A stretch of 64,000 bases of DNA. It comes from Trabulsiella odontotermitis (GTDB lineage Bacteria; Pseudomonadota; Gammaproteobacteria; Enterobacterales; Enterobacteriaceae). Each line of letters begins with the position of its first letter. The stretch's first letter is position 1. The position numbers and the translations under genes are program-made. The notes beneath the pieces were generated by a model. The model ran no database searches. It saw nothing but the letters and a program-made list of their open reading frames with translations, and was not told where the DNA came from. Where the stretch lies: NCBI RefSeq assembly GCF_030053895.1, contig NZ_CP125781.1, forward strand, positions 2,728,001 to 2,792,000, read 5' to 3'. Shown here piece by piece: positions 21,703 through 31,604 of this stretch.

Positions 21703-21729
21703 GAAAACGGCCTTTCGGCCGTTTTTTTT
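21703..21729. terminator. Bidirectional terminator between tyrP and yecA
   Basis: AAAACGGCC, TTTC, GGCCGTTTT with T runs in both directions. Its right edge touches the yecA stop codon. Confidence 0.92.
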
Positions 21730-22393
21730 ATTGCTGACAACAGTTTTTATACTTTTTACCGCTGCCGCACGGACAGGGATCGTTACGCCCGATTTTCGCC
21801 TCGTTGCGCACGGGCTGCTTAACAACTGCCGCTTTCGGGTGCGCCGTCCAGTAATCGAAAAGCGACAGCGCCGCCGGTGCGATTTTCTCAATACTGTCGA
21901 TAAATTCTTCTGCCGTGAAATTATCCAGACGCGCGAAATGCTCTTCTTTCCCGTGCAGGGCAATGGCATCCAGCGCCTGCTGTTCAGCCTCCGGCAAACC
22001 AGACCAGTCCGCCAGCGCTGTACCGCGCATGTAGCCAAAGCACCACTCTTCGACAATCGTCAGGATCTGCCCTTCTTCTTCGCGAGTACCAAACAGCGGT
22101 TCGAACTGATCCGGGTATTCACCAAGACGTTCGGCGATATCACTCATATGTTGCAGCGTGAGATTGATAAAACGGTCGCGTTCACGCTCATCCTTCCAGC
22201 GCGGAACCGCCTCTGCCCCGCCCCATACCGCCAGCAACCAGTCGGCAGGTTCAATCTCATTCGGTGCCGAAAGAATGGCGGTCAGCATGCCGTCCAGTTC
22301 AGACACATCAAGAACGGATTTCTCGCTGCCGTGTGTCGCCAGCGTGTCGTCGAGCCACTCGAGTTCGCTTTCGTTCAGGGGGCCGGTTTTCAT
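21728..22393 (-). CDS. yecA: UPF0149/SEC-C protein YecA
   Basis: The product is 221 residues. An N-terminal UPF0149 helical domain is followed by a C-terminal SEC-C zinc motif, [18 protein letters not shown], of the kind found at the end of SecA. E. coli YecA has been linked to SecA and ribosomes; its exact role is unsettled. It is convergent with tyrP, as in E. coli. Confidence 0.93.
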   Translation of the reverse strand: MKTGPLNESELEWLDDTLATHGSEKSVLDVSELDGMLTAILSAPNEIEPADWLLAVWGGAEAVPRWKDERERDRFINLTLQHMSDIAERLGEYPDQFEPLFGTREEEGQILTIVEEWCFGYMRGTALADWSGLPEAEQQALDAIALHGKEEHFARLDNFTAEEFIDSIEKIAPAALSLFDYWTAHPKAAVVKQPVRNEAKIGRNDPCPCGSGKKYKNCCQQ

Positions 22394-22500
22394 TATGGGA
22401 TACTCTTCAAAAAATTGGGGTGGGCCATTTTAATCAAAACCGGTAGAAATTTCTCTTTCTCCGGGGGATATTGTTATGACACCCTGAACAGGAGACGCTT

Positions 22501-22695
22501 ATGTATTATACGTTCGGCAATACCACCATCCATTTCTACCGGTATCAGAGTACGATGTATGTCGCCCACTGGGATGGTGGCAATGTGAGCAGTGAGAACT
22601 TCAGGCAGTTCATCGAACAGATAACGCAAAAGACGGGTATTGACGCAAAAGAGATTGATATCGCCGCACGCGACTACTTCAATAATGTCGATTAG
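22501..22695 (+). CDS. Small hypothetical protein
   Basis: The product is 64 residues, acidic, without signal peptide, membrane helix or cysteine. The N-terminal half is aromatic (MYYTFGNTTIHFYRY), the C-terminal half helical and ends DYFNNVD. A good ribosome binding site (AGGAG, seven bases before ATG) and a terminator just after the stop support it as a real gene. I do not recognise it; it is not yecH, which occupies a nearby place in E. coli. Confidence 0.65.
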   Translation: MYYTFGNTTIHFYRYQSTMYVAHWDGGNVSSENFRQFIEQITQKTGIDAKEIDIAARDYFNNVD

Positions 22696-22705
22696 CGCTT
22701 ACAAA

Positions 22706-22738
22706 TAAAAACCGGGAAAACATGTTCCCCGGTTTTGT
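22706..22738. terminator. Bidirectional terminator between the small gene and the autotransporter gene
   Basis: AAACCGGG and CCCCGGTTT arms around a ten-base loop, followed by T-rich sequence on the plus strand and A-rich sequence at the left, so it can serve both converging genes. Confidence 0.85.
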
Positions 22739-22761
22739 TTTTACGTGAGCCTGTCACATCA

Positions 22762-25700
22762 TCAGAACGAGGCTTTAATACCGATCATCGCCGAGGTATC
22801 ACTGTAGCCTTTGTCACCGATCTGCTGACCGACGTTACCCCACAGGGCGACGTTCTTCGTCAACTGACCTTCAACACCGGCCTTCAGTTCACCGATATTG
22901 CGGGCACCTGCCAGCGCTACCTGCTCGCCGTTCAGCGACACACCAAAGTCTTTGCTGTTGTGGATCCAGTTGGCTTCCACGAACGGCTGGAAGGTGCGGC
23001 CTTTACCGTCATCCAGTTGGTTGTGGCCGTGACCGTACAGACGCACGCCGACGCGGGTCTGAATGTTGCCGTCGCCGTTGCCTTCCACGCGGGTGCCGTT
23101 GGCTTCTTTGTGCGGATCCGCTTTCACACCCATCCAGGTGACCTGGGCTTTCGGCTGGATGTACAGCGAATTGCGTTCGCTGATATCGGCCAGTTTCCAG
23201 GTGTAGCCCGATTCAACAGAAGCGGTGAAGCCATCAGAATCATACGCTTCAGACTCAACACCATGACCGGAAACGGTATTGTCGAACCAGTTGTACTGCG
23301 CCCAGCTGTCAACGTATGCGCCTTCCAGCGTGTCGTTATCCTGCAGCCAGGTGCCGTAGACACCGACGCTGTAACCGCTGATGCTGCCATCAGCACGGTT
23401 GCCGTTACGGTGGTTGACCGCGCGGCTCTTCTGGTTGGCATAACCGGCCATCACACCGAGGTGATAACGGTCAGCATTGTCCGAACTCCACTGCGCAATA
23501 TCGCCGCCCAGCTGCATCACATAGCGGTTGCTCTGCATGTTCAGCTGACCGCTGCTGTCTTTCTGACGGGTATGCCCGCCAACGTTACGCAACCACATGC
23601 TGGTGACGGCGGTTTCGCCGGTCAGCGCGTCAACGTAATGCGTTTCACCCAGACGGTCATGCAGACGGGTGGTAAACAGGTTGTTGGCTGCCGCGAGGTT
23701 CATCGCATACAGACCGGCTTCCGGACGCACGGCGTGCTCTTTCGGCTGAGTCGGTTTCTGCGGCGTCACCGGTTTTTGTGGTACGACAGGGTCAGCCGGG
23801 TCCTGTGGATCAACCGGGTCGACAGGATCTACCGGGTCAATCGGGTCAACAGGATCTTCCGGAGACAGCGCGCTGCTCAGATACCAGTTCTTAACATTCT
23901 GGCCTTCGCCGCGCTGCAGGGTGTAGTCATAGGCGCCAGCAATGATACGCCCGTTCTGTTTAAACTCGCCGTCAGAATCCCCACCCACACTAATCAATTC
24001 GATACCGTCAGTGGTAAGGCCGCCTGCGCCGCCTGCGTTCAGCACCTTGACGTTGGTGGTGCCGCTGGTGTTGCCGCTGATCAGCAGACGGTCGGTCGGA
24101 GAACTGTCATCACCCAGTTGGGCGTTCATCACGATATTACCGTTATTACCGCGATAATTACCGTCCACGGTCAGGGTTTTGAAGGTGGCAGCATCACGCG
24201 TCAGTTTACGCGTCTCAGTTGCAGGTGGCATAAAGGTCAGCGTGGAACCGTTCAGTGTCAGGTTAGTGATGTTGGAATCACCCACCATATCCCACTGACT
24301 GTTGCTGCCATTCAGCGCGAGGTTGATGGTACCAGTGCCTGCAGTCGCCGTATCGCCATAGATGTATGAGTTATCACCGGTGGCAATATTAATGCTATGC
24401 ACACCTCTCGCATACATTTTCCCCCAGGCGACTAACTTATTGTTATCAACAATATTTGTTGAGCCGGTAGTACCGGTGCTATAGCCATAGATGGAGTAAA
24501 CCGTACCAGCGGCGGAATCATAAGATGCCTGGCTGCCTAAGGTGACGTTCCCGGTAAAGCGATCGGTAGAACCCTGTTGTTCCACTAAATAAACATTATT
24601 CCCGCCCTGGGACTGGATGTTAATGTTTTTAATTACTGTATCGGTCGTCGCGCCTGTGACGCTGTCGCTGTAATACCCGGTTAACGTCGCTGCATTTCCG
24701 CCAGAAACTTTCACGCTGGCGTCATTAATACGGTACTTTGTGGCCCCCTCCCGCTCAGAATCGCGCAGCCGGATGCCATCAACGGAGTTATTCCCTGATA
24801 CATCCACCGTAATTTTGTTGATGGCGACGCTTGTTGTTCCCATCTGACTGATGCTTTCGAAACCAGTCACACTTCCACCGGCGCTGGGCCCGGCTTCGCC
24901 ACGACTGATCGCCTTGATCGAAAGTTCGTTAAACGAGACGTTGTTGGTCAGGTATTCCGGGGTCCAGTCATCGCCACGTCCATGATAGACCGTATCCCAG
25001 ATTTCAACCCCCCTCGCACTGCCACTGATAATATCGAGATCAATGGTTGTCTTCCCGGCGAAGGTGACATCATCGTCCATGATACCAATCCCTTCGAGAC
25101 CGCCTGGAGAGCCCTCAAACATCTTGATATTCACGTTACCTGTAAAGTTGGCCTCTTTACCTTCTAAATCCAGTGCAGCATGATGTCCACGTCTGGAAAG
25201 TGGATCCTCGTCAATATAAGTAATATTGACGTTTTCTGCATTGAGGATAGCGTCCTGCCGGGTCTCAATATTTCCTGTTGTGATGGTAGTCGTTCCTTTT
25301 AGATCAGCACGCGTACTACCACTAAGATAAATAGCGCTGACGGTATTGGTATCGCCAACCCTGGTTTCATGTTCGTTAATGGTCAGGTTTTCAGCCTTCA
25401 GCACGCCAGTATTTGTCAAACGAATGGCATCAGCCCTGTAATTACCATTCGTTAAATAATCGAACATGTAATTGAGAGTGAAATTCTTGCCAAGATCGAC
25501 TGTACCGGCCTTAGCCGTAATGAAATAACCGGGATTATAATAAACGGAATCATCCGGATAGTCCCCGGCGCTGGTGATGGTCGTGTTATCCCCCATCGTT
25601 ACCCGCGCATCATCAGCATCGATGTTGATATAGGACACATTGCTGCCGGTCGGCAGGTTGACGGTGCGATTGTCCGATGCGGTTGAGTCATCAATAATAA

Positions 25701-25794
25701 TACTGGCAGGTGCCGATGCAGCAACGACGGCTGCAGAGGACAATATTGCGCTGACAAACAACGCTATTTTAGTAGGTTTGAAAGACGTACTCAT
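22762..25794 (-). CDS. Classical (type Va) autotransporter, pertactin-like passenger
   Basis: The product is 1010 residues. A signal peptide covers about residues 1-27 (ending AASA). The passenger (about 28-640) is rich in Asn, Thr, Ser, Gly and Val, typical of a right-handed beta helix, with no cysteine and no protease motif I can see. A proline-rich spacer at about 644-680 has DPV repeats then QKP repeats. The last 300 residues are an autotransporter beta barrel ending in GIKASF, with the terminal Phe needed by BamA. Probably a surface adhesin or aggregation factor. It occupies the gap between yecA and the tRNA cluster. Confidence 0.88.
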   Translation of the reverse strand: MSTSFKPTKIALFVSAILSSAAVVAASAPASIIIDDSTASDNRTVNLPTGSNVSYINIDADDARVTMGDNTTITSAGDYPDDSVYYNPGYFITAKAGTVDLGKNFTLNYMFDYLTNGNYRADAIRLTNTGVLKAENLTINEHETRVGDTNTVSAIYLSGSTRADLKGTTTITTGNIETRQDAILNAENVNITYIDEDPLSRRGHHAALDLEGKEANFTGNVNIKMFEGSPGGLEGIGIMDDDVTFAGKTTIDLDIISGSARGVEIWDTVYHGRGDDWTPEYLTNNVSFNELSIKAISRGEAGPSAGGSVTGFESISQMGTTSVAINKITVDVSGNNSVDGIRLRDSEREGATKYRINDASVKVSGGNAATLTGYYSDSVTGATTDTVIKNINIQSQGGNNVYLVEQQGSTDRFTGNVTLGSQASYDSAAGTVYSIYGYSTGTTGSTNIVDNNKLVAWGKMYARGVHSINIATGDNSYIYGDTATAGTGTINLALNGSNSQWDMVGDSNITNLTLNGSTLTFMPPATETRKLTRDAATFKTLTVDGNYRGNNGNIVMNAQLGDDSSPTDRLLISGNTSGTTNVKVLNAGGAGGLTTDGIELISVGGDSDGEFKQNGRIIAGAYDYTLQRGEGQNVKNWYLSSALSPEDPVDPIDPVDPVDPVDPQDPADPVVPQKPVTPQKPTQPKEHAVRPEAGLYAMNLAAANNLFTTRLHDRLGETHYVDALTGETAVTSMWLRNVGGHTRQKDSSGQLNMQSNRYVMQLGGDIAQWSSDNADRYHLGVMAGYANQKSRAVNHRNGNRADGSISGYSVGVYGTWLQDNDTLEGAYVDSWAQYNWFDNTVSGHGVESEAYDSDGFTASVESGYTWKLADISERNSLYIQPKAQVTWMGVKADPHKEANGTRVEGNGDGNIQTRVGVRLYGHGHNQLDDGKGRTFQPFVEANWIHNSKDFGVSLNGEQVALAGARNIGELKAGVEGQLTKNVALWGNVGQQIGDKGYSDTSAMIGIKASF

Positions 25795-26271
25795 ATAATA
25801 CGATCCTTGTTTTTCCCATGGATATTAAATAAAAAAATTATTCCATTACACTTCCGAACAAAATTCCTCATATGACCAGGAGCAACCAGCGAATTCAGAT
25901 ATGTTGCAGCGGCCAAAATCACACTTAATACCTGTGAGTTTCGGTATTAAGTGAAATAATTGCCTGGAATATTTTACCAATCCAGATTATTTCAAGTTTG
26001 TTCAAACCAGGTAATACACGCATTGTATTTTCGAAGTTTAGAGAGGTGATCTCAAATGAAATAGCTTTAAACGCGGAACAAATTAGTGGTTCAAATCACG
26101 GGGGAAAAGATCGCCATCACGCTGTTTTTTAAGTCTTTTTTACAATAATAATCATTTAAGATGCTATTGATTATTCTTAAGTGAGACCTTAAAACAATTG
26201 TGCGAAGATAAAACGAAAGGTATGAATACCGAATTCGTAATGTGGACGTTTGGTTTTTTTGAAGGGAATAG
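25795..26271. other. AT-rich gap upstream of the autotransporter gene
   Basis: About 480 bases of low-GC sequence between the autotransporter start and the tRNA operon terminator. It presumably holds the autotransporter promoter. I see no gene, clear operator or repeat in it. Confidence 0.5.
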
Positions 26272-26302
26272 ATATAAAAAAACCGCCTGAGAAGGCGGTT
26301 AC
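26272..26302 (-). terminator. Terminator of the pgsA-tRNA operon
   Basis: AACCGCC and GGCGGTT arms around a six-base loop, followed on the minus strand by a run of T. It lies 40 bases after tRNA-Leu. Confidence 0.9.
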
Positions 26303-26341
26303 ACGACACTGCTTATCATTGATTTTATGCGATAATCCCAA

Positions 26342-26428
26342 TGGTACCCGGAGCGGGACTTGAACCCGCACAGCGCGAACGCCGAGGGATTTTAAATCCC
26401 TTGTGTCTACCGATTCCACCATCCGGGC
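26342..26428 (-). tRNA. leuZ: tRNA-Leu (TAA)
   Basis: An 87-base tRNA with an encoded CCA end and a long variable arm, as expected for leucine. The anticodon loop reads TTTAAAA, giving TAA. The sequence and place match E. coli leuZ. Confidence 0.97.
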
Positions 26429-26441
26429 TCGGGATGTAAAG

Positions 26442-26515
26442 TGGAGGCGCGTTCCGGAGTCGAACCGGACTAGACGGATTTGCAATCCGCTACATAACCG
26501 CTTTGCTAACGCGCC
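26442..26515 (-). tRNA. cysT: tRNA-Cys (GCA)
   Basis: A 74-base tRNA with an encoded CCA end; the anticodon is GCA in the loop TTGCAAA. It lies 13 bases upstream of leuZ, as in E. coli. Confidence 0.97.
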
Positions 26516-26555
26516 TGAGTACTGCCACACCCGCAAAATTGCCGATGCCTTAAAC

Positions 26556-26631
<76 letters not shown>

Positions 26632-26778
26632 ATCATCAAGCGTGGTTAATCACTTGATTTTATTGTCGTCTGGCAATCTGTGCTGCCGTTCGATGCGTTG
26701 CATTCTACTTACCTGACGCACTGAGTCAACGATATTTTTCGCATTCAGGATCGTTTGCTGAATTTTGCGGCGAAACGA

Positions 26779-27327
26779 TCACTGTTCAAGCAAATCGCCG
26801 CGTGCAGCGTTGAGATACTGCAGCATGGACCACAACGTCAGCACGGCAGCCACGAAGAACAGGCCAATACCAGCCCACTCCACCCAGTCGTTCGGACGCC
26901 ACAACATCCACACCAGCGCCGTCATTTGCGCCGTGGTTTTCACTTTGCCGATCCACGATACCGCCACGCTGCTGCGTTTACCCAGCTCCGCCATCCACTC
27001 GCGCAGCGCCGAGATAATGATCTCACGGGCGATCATCGTCGCCGCTGGCAGCGTGACCCACCAGGTGTGATAGTGCTCGGCCACCAGCACCATCGCGATC
27101 GCCACCATGACTTTATCGGCCACAGGATCGAGAAAGGCGCCAAAACGGGTGCTCTGGTTCCAGCGACGCGCCAGAAAGCCATCGAACCAGTCGGTTACCG
27201 CTGCCACCAGGAAAATCAGCGCACACAGAAACGGCGCCCAGGTGAATGGCAGATAAAACGCCAGTACAAAGAATGGGATAAGAATGACGCGAAACAGAGT
27301 GAGCAACGTAGGGATATTAAATTGCAT
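26779..27327 (-). CDS. pgsA: Phosphatidylglycerophosphate synthase PgsA
   Basis: PgsA makes phosphatidylglycerol phosphate from CDP-diacylglycerol and glycerol-3-phosphate in the inner membrane. The product is 182 residues, the E. coli length, with four to five membrane helices. The CDP-alcohol phosphatidyltransferase signature is intact: [10 protein letters not shown] followed by [10 protein letters not shown]. It follows uvrC by 57 bases and precedes glyW. Confidence 0.96.
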   Translation of the reverse strand: MQFNIPTLLTLFRVILIPFFVLAFYLPFTWAPFLCALIFLVAAVTDWFDGFLARRWNQSTRFGAFLDPVADKVMVAIAMVLVAEHYHTWWVTLPAATMIAREIIISALREWMAELGKRSSVAVSWIGKVKTTAQMTALVWMLWRPNDWVEWAGIGLFFVAAVLTLWSMLQYLNAARGDLLEQ

Positions 27328-27384
27328 GGTGACGGTAACTATCTGTTGTCAGTAAAATATTAGCCCTATGTTGCTACAGAGCCC

Positions 27385-29217
27385 CTAATGTTTCAACGAG
27401 TAGTAGATCTTTTCTGCCAGACCGTGCGATATGCCCGGTACTTTGGCAATTTCCTCAACACTCGCTTTCTGCAAACCTTGCAGACCGCCCATGTACTTTA
27501 ACAACATCTGGCGGCGCTTTGGCCCCACGCCTTCGATGGTCTCAAGCGTACTGGTGCTCTTAACCTTAGCGCGTTTTTTCCGGTGCCCGGTAATCGCGTG
27601 ATCATGCGATTCGTCGCGGATATGCTGGATAACATGCAATGCAGGCGAATCCGGCGGCAGACTGAACCCCTCGCCTTCCGGTTCGAAGAACAGCGTTTCC
27701 AGACCGGCTTTACGATCTGACCCTTTTGCCACACCGAGCAAAATCGGGTGATGTTTGTCCCACGTGACGTCCAGCCCGGCAAACACCGCTTTCGCCTGCC
27801 CCAGTTGGCCTTTACCACCATCAATAAGAATGACGTCGGGGATTTTGTTGTCATCAATCGCCTTGCCGTAACGACGGCGCAGCACCTGATTCATGGCCGC
27901 GTAATCATCACCCGGCGTGATGCCAGCAATATTATAGCGGCGATACTCGGCGCGCAGTGGGCCATTTGTGTCAAACACCACGCAGGAAGCAATGGTCTGT
28001 TCGCCCATCGTATGACTGATGTCAAAACACTCCATGCGCTTAATTTCAGGCAGTTTGAGCACCGTCGCCAGCGCCGTTAAGCGCTGAGTGATGGTCGACT
28101 GCTGCGACAGCTTCGTCACCAGCGCAGTCGCCGCATTGGTGCGGGCCAGTTTCAGGTAACGGGCACGGTCACCGCGCGGCTTCGTCTGCACGTTGATCCG
28201 CCGTCCGGCGAATTCAGAGAGGGTATCCGCCAGCAGGGTTTTATCCGTAAGGGCGAAATCGAGCAGGATCTCAGACGGCAGGGTCCGCGACTGACTTCCC
28301 TGCAGGTAAAACTGCCCGACAAACGTCTCGACGATTTCGCCTGGTTCTGTGCCACCCGGCACTTTCGGGAAATAGCTGCGGCTACCCAGCACTTTCCCCT
28401 GGCGAATAAACAGCACATGGACGCAGGCCATGCCGGCATCGAACGCGACGCCGATAACGTCGAGATCGTCGCCAGTATTGGAGACAAATTGTTTCTCTGT
28501 GACCCGACGCACGGCCTGGATCTGGTCACGAATGCGCGCCGCCTCTTCAAATTCCAGCGACTGGCTGGCTTTTTCCATCCGTGCGATCAGCTGTGTCAGC
28601 ACCTGATCATCTTTCCCGGAAAGGAACAGGCGAACGTAATCCACCTGCCGGGCGTACTCGTCCTCACTCACCAGCCCGGCCACGCACGGCCCGAGACAAC
28701 GGCCAATCTGATATTGCAGACAGGGGCGAGAGCGGTTGCGATAAACGCTGTTCTCGCACTGGCGAATCGGGAAGATTTTTTGCAATAGCGCCAGCGTTTC
28801 CCGTACCGCATAACCGTTCGGGAACGGGCCGAAATATTCCCCCCTGGCGTGCTTCGCACCGCGGTGGATAGCCAGACGCGGGTGGGTATCGCCGCTGAGG
28901 AAAATGAACGGATAGGATTTGTCATCCCGCAACAGCACGTTATAGCGCGGTTGATACAACTTGATGTAGTTATGCTCCAGCAGCAATGCTTCCGTCTCGG
29001 TATGGGTCACGGTCACGTCGATCTGGGTGATTTGCGCCACCAGCGCTTCGGTTTTACGGGAGGCGAGATTGCTGCGGAAATAGCTGGAAAGCCGTTTTTT
29101 CAGGTCTTTCGCTTTACCGACATAAATAACCGTGCCGCCGGCGTCGTACATACGATAAACGCCGGGCTGGCTGGTAACAGTCTTCAGGAAGGCTTTCGAA
29201 TCAAACACATCACTCAC
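27385..29217 (-). CDS. uvrC: Excinuclease ABC subunit UvrC
   Basis: UvrC makes both incisions in nucleotide excision repair. The product is 610 residues from a GTG start whose bases overlap the uvrY stop (GTGA), as in E. coli. Domains in order: GIY-YIG nuclease ([18 protein letters not shown]), a cysteine cluster ([13 protein letters not shown]), the UVR motif that binds UvrB (about 200-235), the RNase H-like nuclease half ([12 protein letters not shown] and [11 protein letters not shown]), and the C-terminal helix-hairpin-helix pair ([24 protein letters not shown]). Confidence 0.97.
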   Translation of the reverse strand: MSDVFDSKAFLKTVTSQPGVYRMYDAGGTVIYVGKAKDLKKRLSSYFRSNLASRKTEALVAQITQIDVTVTHTETEALLLEHNYIKLYQPRYNVLLRDDKSYPFIFLSGDTHPRLAIHRGAKHARGEYFGPFPNGYAVRETLALLQKIFPIRQCENSVYRNRSRPCLQYQIGRCLGPCVAGLVSEDEYARQVDYVRLFLSGKDDQVLTQLIARMEKASQSLEFEEAARIRDQIQAVRRVTEKQFVSNTGDDLDVIGVAFDAGMACVHVLFIRQGKVLGSRSYFPKVPGGTEPGEIVETFVGQFYLQGSQSRTLPSEILLDFALTDKTLLADTLSEFAGRRINVQTKPRGDRARYLKLARTNAATALVTKLSQQSTITQRLTALATVLKLPEIKRMECFDISHTMGEQTIASCVVFDTNGPLRAEYRRYNIAGITPGDDYAAMNQVLRRRYGKAIDDNKIPDVILIDGGKGQLGQAKAVFAGLDVTWDKHHPILLGVAKGSDRKAGLETLFFEPEGEGFSLPPDSPALHVIQHIRDESHDHAITGHRKKRAKVKSTSTLETIEGVGPKRRQMLLKYMGGLQGLQKASVEEIAKVPGISHGLAEKIYYSLKH

Positions 29218-29870
29218 TGATTTGCTAACGACTCCGCATTGCACAGGCCATGGCGAATTGCCAGGTGCGTCAGCTCAACATCGCCATGGATGTTAAGTTT
29301 ACTAAACATTCTGTAGCGGTAGCTGTTCACCGTTTTAGGACTGAGATTCAATTGTTCTGAGATCTCATTGACCTTCTGACCTTTGGTGATCATCAGCATA
29401 ATCTGCAATTCGCGTTCAGACAAACTGGCAAATGGCGATTCTGTTTTTTCCGGCTCTATCTGACTCAGCGCCATTTGCTGAGCGATGTCAGAAGCAATGT
29501 AACGCTGACCGGCGAAGACCGAACGAATGGCATTCACAACGTCCTGTGGCGCGGCCCCTTTACTCAGGTAACCTGCCGCTCCCGCCTGCATAACCCTGGC
29601 GGGGAGTGGGTTTTCAGTATGCACTGTCAGCATAATGACTTTGGTGTCGACACAGGCGCGGGCAATTTTCCGCGTCGCTTCGAGTCCACCAATGCCGGGC
29701 ATGTTCATATCCATCAACACGACGTCGACAGCATTTGCGCGGCACCATTTAACGGCATCCTCACCGCAGCACACTTCGCCGGCAACTTTAATACCCTTTA
29801 TATCTTCCAGAATGCGTCGTATCCCTGCGCGCACCAGTTCGTGGTCATCAACAAGAAGGACGTTGATCAA
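29214..29870 (-). CDS. uvrY: Response regulator UvrY
   Basis: UvrY is the partner of the sensor BarA and activates csrB/csrC, thereby relieving CsrA control of carbon flow, biofilm and motility. The product is 218 residues, the E. coli length: a receiver domain with acidic pair Asp8-Asp9 and phospho-acceptor Asp54 ([10 protein letters not shown]), and a LuxR-type helix-turn-helix near 145-205 ([25 protein letters not shown]). It is translationally coupled to uvrC. Confidence 0.97.
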   Translation of the reverse strand: MINVLLVDDHELVRAGIRRILEDIKGIKVAGEVCCGEDAVKWCRANAVDVVLMDMNMPGIGGLEATRKIARACVDTKVIMLTVHTENPLPARVMQAGAAGYLSKGAAPQDVVNAIRSVFAGQRYIASDIAQQMALSQIEPEKTESPFASLSERELQIMLMITKGQKVNEISEQLNLSPKTVNSYRYRMFSKLNIHGDVELTHLAIRHGLCNAESLANQ

Positions 29871-30392
29871 AGGAATAATCTCCAGAATAGGGATAACGCT
29901 ACTGATTCTATATCACTACTATATTAACGGGTTTTATCTTAACTTTGAAACTTTAAAAATGTCCTGCTCCGCATTTTACTCCTTTTTCTGGAAATCAGAC
30001 TGTACATCTACTGGAAAGCCACCTGAAACATAGGCTCTGTATTGAGTTTTTTTAAGCAATTTCCATACACTACTTCCTAAAAACCCAAGAAAAGTCTGAG
30101 AGAATAATGACGAAATTAAATATGTAACAAGAATTAACCAGAGAAGAACCTGATTTAAACAATATTGTCGGCCATATATCGGAGCGGCAGTTTAATGTCA
30201 TCCACAATTGCATTTTTCATTGATAATTAGGACAAAAAACAAGCACTCCATTTTTTGACTAATCTTGTGGTATACTTCGCCGCCTTAACTTTACGTAACG
30301 CCTATATACACAATCATCACCAGCAAGCCCGGCGCGACAAGGCCACCGGCGGGATGATGTGAGATGAGCGGAAGACCTTAACGAGGAAATAG
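29871..30392. promoter_or_regulatory. uvrY-yecF divergent promoter region
   Basis: A gap of 522 bases between uvrY and the divergent yecF. On the plus strand TATACT at 30271-30276 with an upstream TG looks like an extended -10 for yecF, giving a leader of about 110 bases. That leader has a GC-rich part (30325-30360) framed by ATCATC and GATGAT, which could fold. The left half, 29900-30240, is AT-rich and I see no specific element. Confidence 0.5.
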
Positions 30393-30617
30393 ATGAGCAC
30401 ACCTGATTTTTCCACTGCCGAAAGTAATCAACTACTTGCCCAGGAAGTCACCTGTCTGAAAGCACTGCTGACGCTGATGCTGCAGGCGATGGGTCAGGCC
30501 GACGCGGGCCGCGTGATTATCAAAATGGAAAAGCAAATCATGCAGATGGAAGATGAGGCTCAGGCTGCCGTTTTCTCCAGCACTGTTAAGCAGATTAAAC
30601 AAGCGTACCGTCAGTAA
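30393..30617 (+). CDS. yecF: Small conserved protein YecF (DUF2594)
   Basis: The product is 74 residues, soluble and almost entirely helical, with heptad-like hydrophobic spacing that suggests a coiled coil or helical dimer ([13 protein letters not shown] ... [19 protein letters not shown]). It matches the YecF family, unknown function. A ribosome binding site (GAGGAAA) precedes the ATG. It is convergent with sdiA, as in E. coli. Confidence 0.88.
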   Translation: MSTPDFSTAESNQLLAQEVTCLKALLTLMLQAMGQADAGRVIIKMEKQIMQMEDEAQAAVFSSTVKQIKQAYRQ

Positions 30618-30674
30618 TCACGTTCAGACCGGCTGACGGCACTGCTTCAGCCGGTTTCCCGTCGCGTATCGCGC

Positions 30675-31400
30675 TCAGATGATCCCCGTTGCCGCCGCAT
30701 AGCAGGCAATCTGCGTTTTATTCGGCGCGTTGAATTTCTTTTGCATATTCTTCTGATGAAAATTCACCGTATTCTCTGATATAGAGAGGATCATCGCGAT
30801 TTCTGCGGAGGTCTTACCTTCCGCCGTCCATTTCAGGATTTCCAGCTCCCGCTTGCTGAATCGCATTTCTGCCGGAACCACCATCTCGTCTTCCAGCCGC
30901 AGCAGCGCCAGCAGGCTCTGTTCGGTCAGCGTTTGCAACCGAAGCTCCATTTCATCGTCTTCACAGACGGCATAGTCCGGCTCATTTTCCCTCGATACGG
31001 ATAAAAAGCCCATCGCCCGGTTCGGCAGCATCAGACATTGTGTTACGCCGTTACGCAACCCGTGATCGCGGGCAGAATCCCATAACAATGAAGCGTCACT
31101 AAATAAGTCATCGTCCCAGCGTAAATGTCCGCGACTAAAATTCTCTGCTTTCAATACCGGATCGATAGTATGGAATTTCTCCGCCATATAATGCGACCAC
31201 CAGCGTTCGGGATAGGTGGTATGAATAGAAAGCTTCGGACGCGTAAAAGGAACCGGGTGCCGGACACAGAGCGAAAAATAGTCATATTCCAGCCGTTCGG
31301 TTTGCTGCTGCAAAAGCGTAAAGATCTGCTCGCTCGTTGTTATTGCCTGGAAATGTTGCAGCATTTCCCGCCGCCATCTGAAAAAATCATTGTCCCTCAT
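30675..31400 (-). CDS. sdiA: LuxR-type quorum-sensing regulator SdiA
   Basis: SdiA is an orphan LuxR protein that detects acyl-homoserine lactones made by other bacteria. The product is 241 residues from the ATG reading MRDNDFF; an ATG two codons up (31406) is possible. The N-terminal autoinducer domain keeps family residues around YDYFSLCVRHPVPFTRP and TIDPVL. The C-terminal helix-turn-helix (SKRELEILKWTAEGKTSAEIAMI ... ENTVNFH) is almost identical to E. coli; the ligand domain is more divergent. Confidence 0.94.
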   Translation of the reverse strand: MRDNDFFRWRREMLQHFQAITTSEQIFTLLQQQTERLEYDYFSLCVRHPVPFTRPKLSIHTTYPERWWSHYMAEKFHTIDPVLKAENFSRGHLRWDDDLFSDASLLWDSARDHGLRNGVTQCLMLPNRAMGFLSVSRENEPDYAVCEDDEMELRLQTLTEQSLLALLRLEDEMVVPAEMRFSKRELEILKWTAEGKTSAEIAMILSISENTVNFHQKNMQKKFNAPNKTQIACYAAATGII

Positions 31401-31554
31401 AACCAACGAATAAACCTCTAAGTAATAATCATTATTATGAATCTCGAAATTAGCACATATTTCTTATCTATATGTATGAAATATCCCATTCCGTGAAATA
31501 AAAGGAAAATTCGTTCCTCGGAAAAGGTTAATGGCGATGGCTTCCGGGCATACT

Positions 31555-31590
31555 CACGACGCATCTGCCGTACCAGCCAGATGCGTCGTG
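31555..31590. repeat. Perfect 13-base inverted repeat after tcyN
   Basis: CACGACGCATCTG at 31555-31567 is repeated inverted as CAGATGCGTCGTG at 31578-31590 with a ten-base spacer. It lies between the convergent-ending tcyN and the sdiA upstream region. There is no T run, so it may be an mRNA 3' end structure of the tcy operon rather than a classical terminator. Confidence 0.75.
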
Positions 31591-31604
31591 GGATACAGAA
31601 AATA

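Noticed and set aside
22735..24369. A 544-codon open frame on the plus strand opposite the autotransporter barrel
   Set aside because: It is a mirror of a strongly biased coding strand (autotransporter beta domain and linker); composition is unlike a real protein and no ribosome binding site precedes it.
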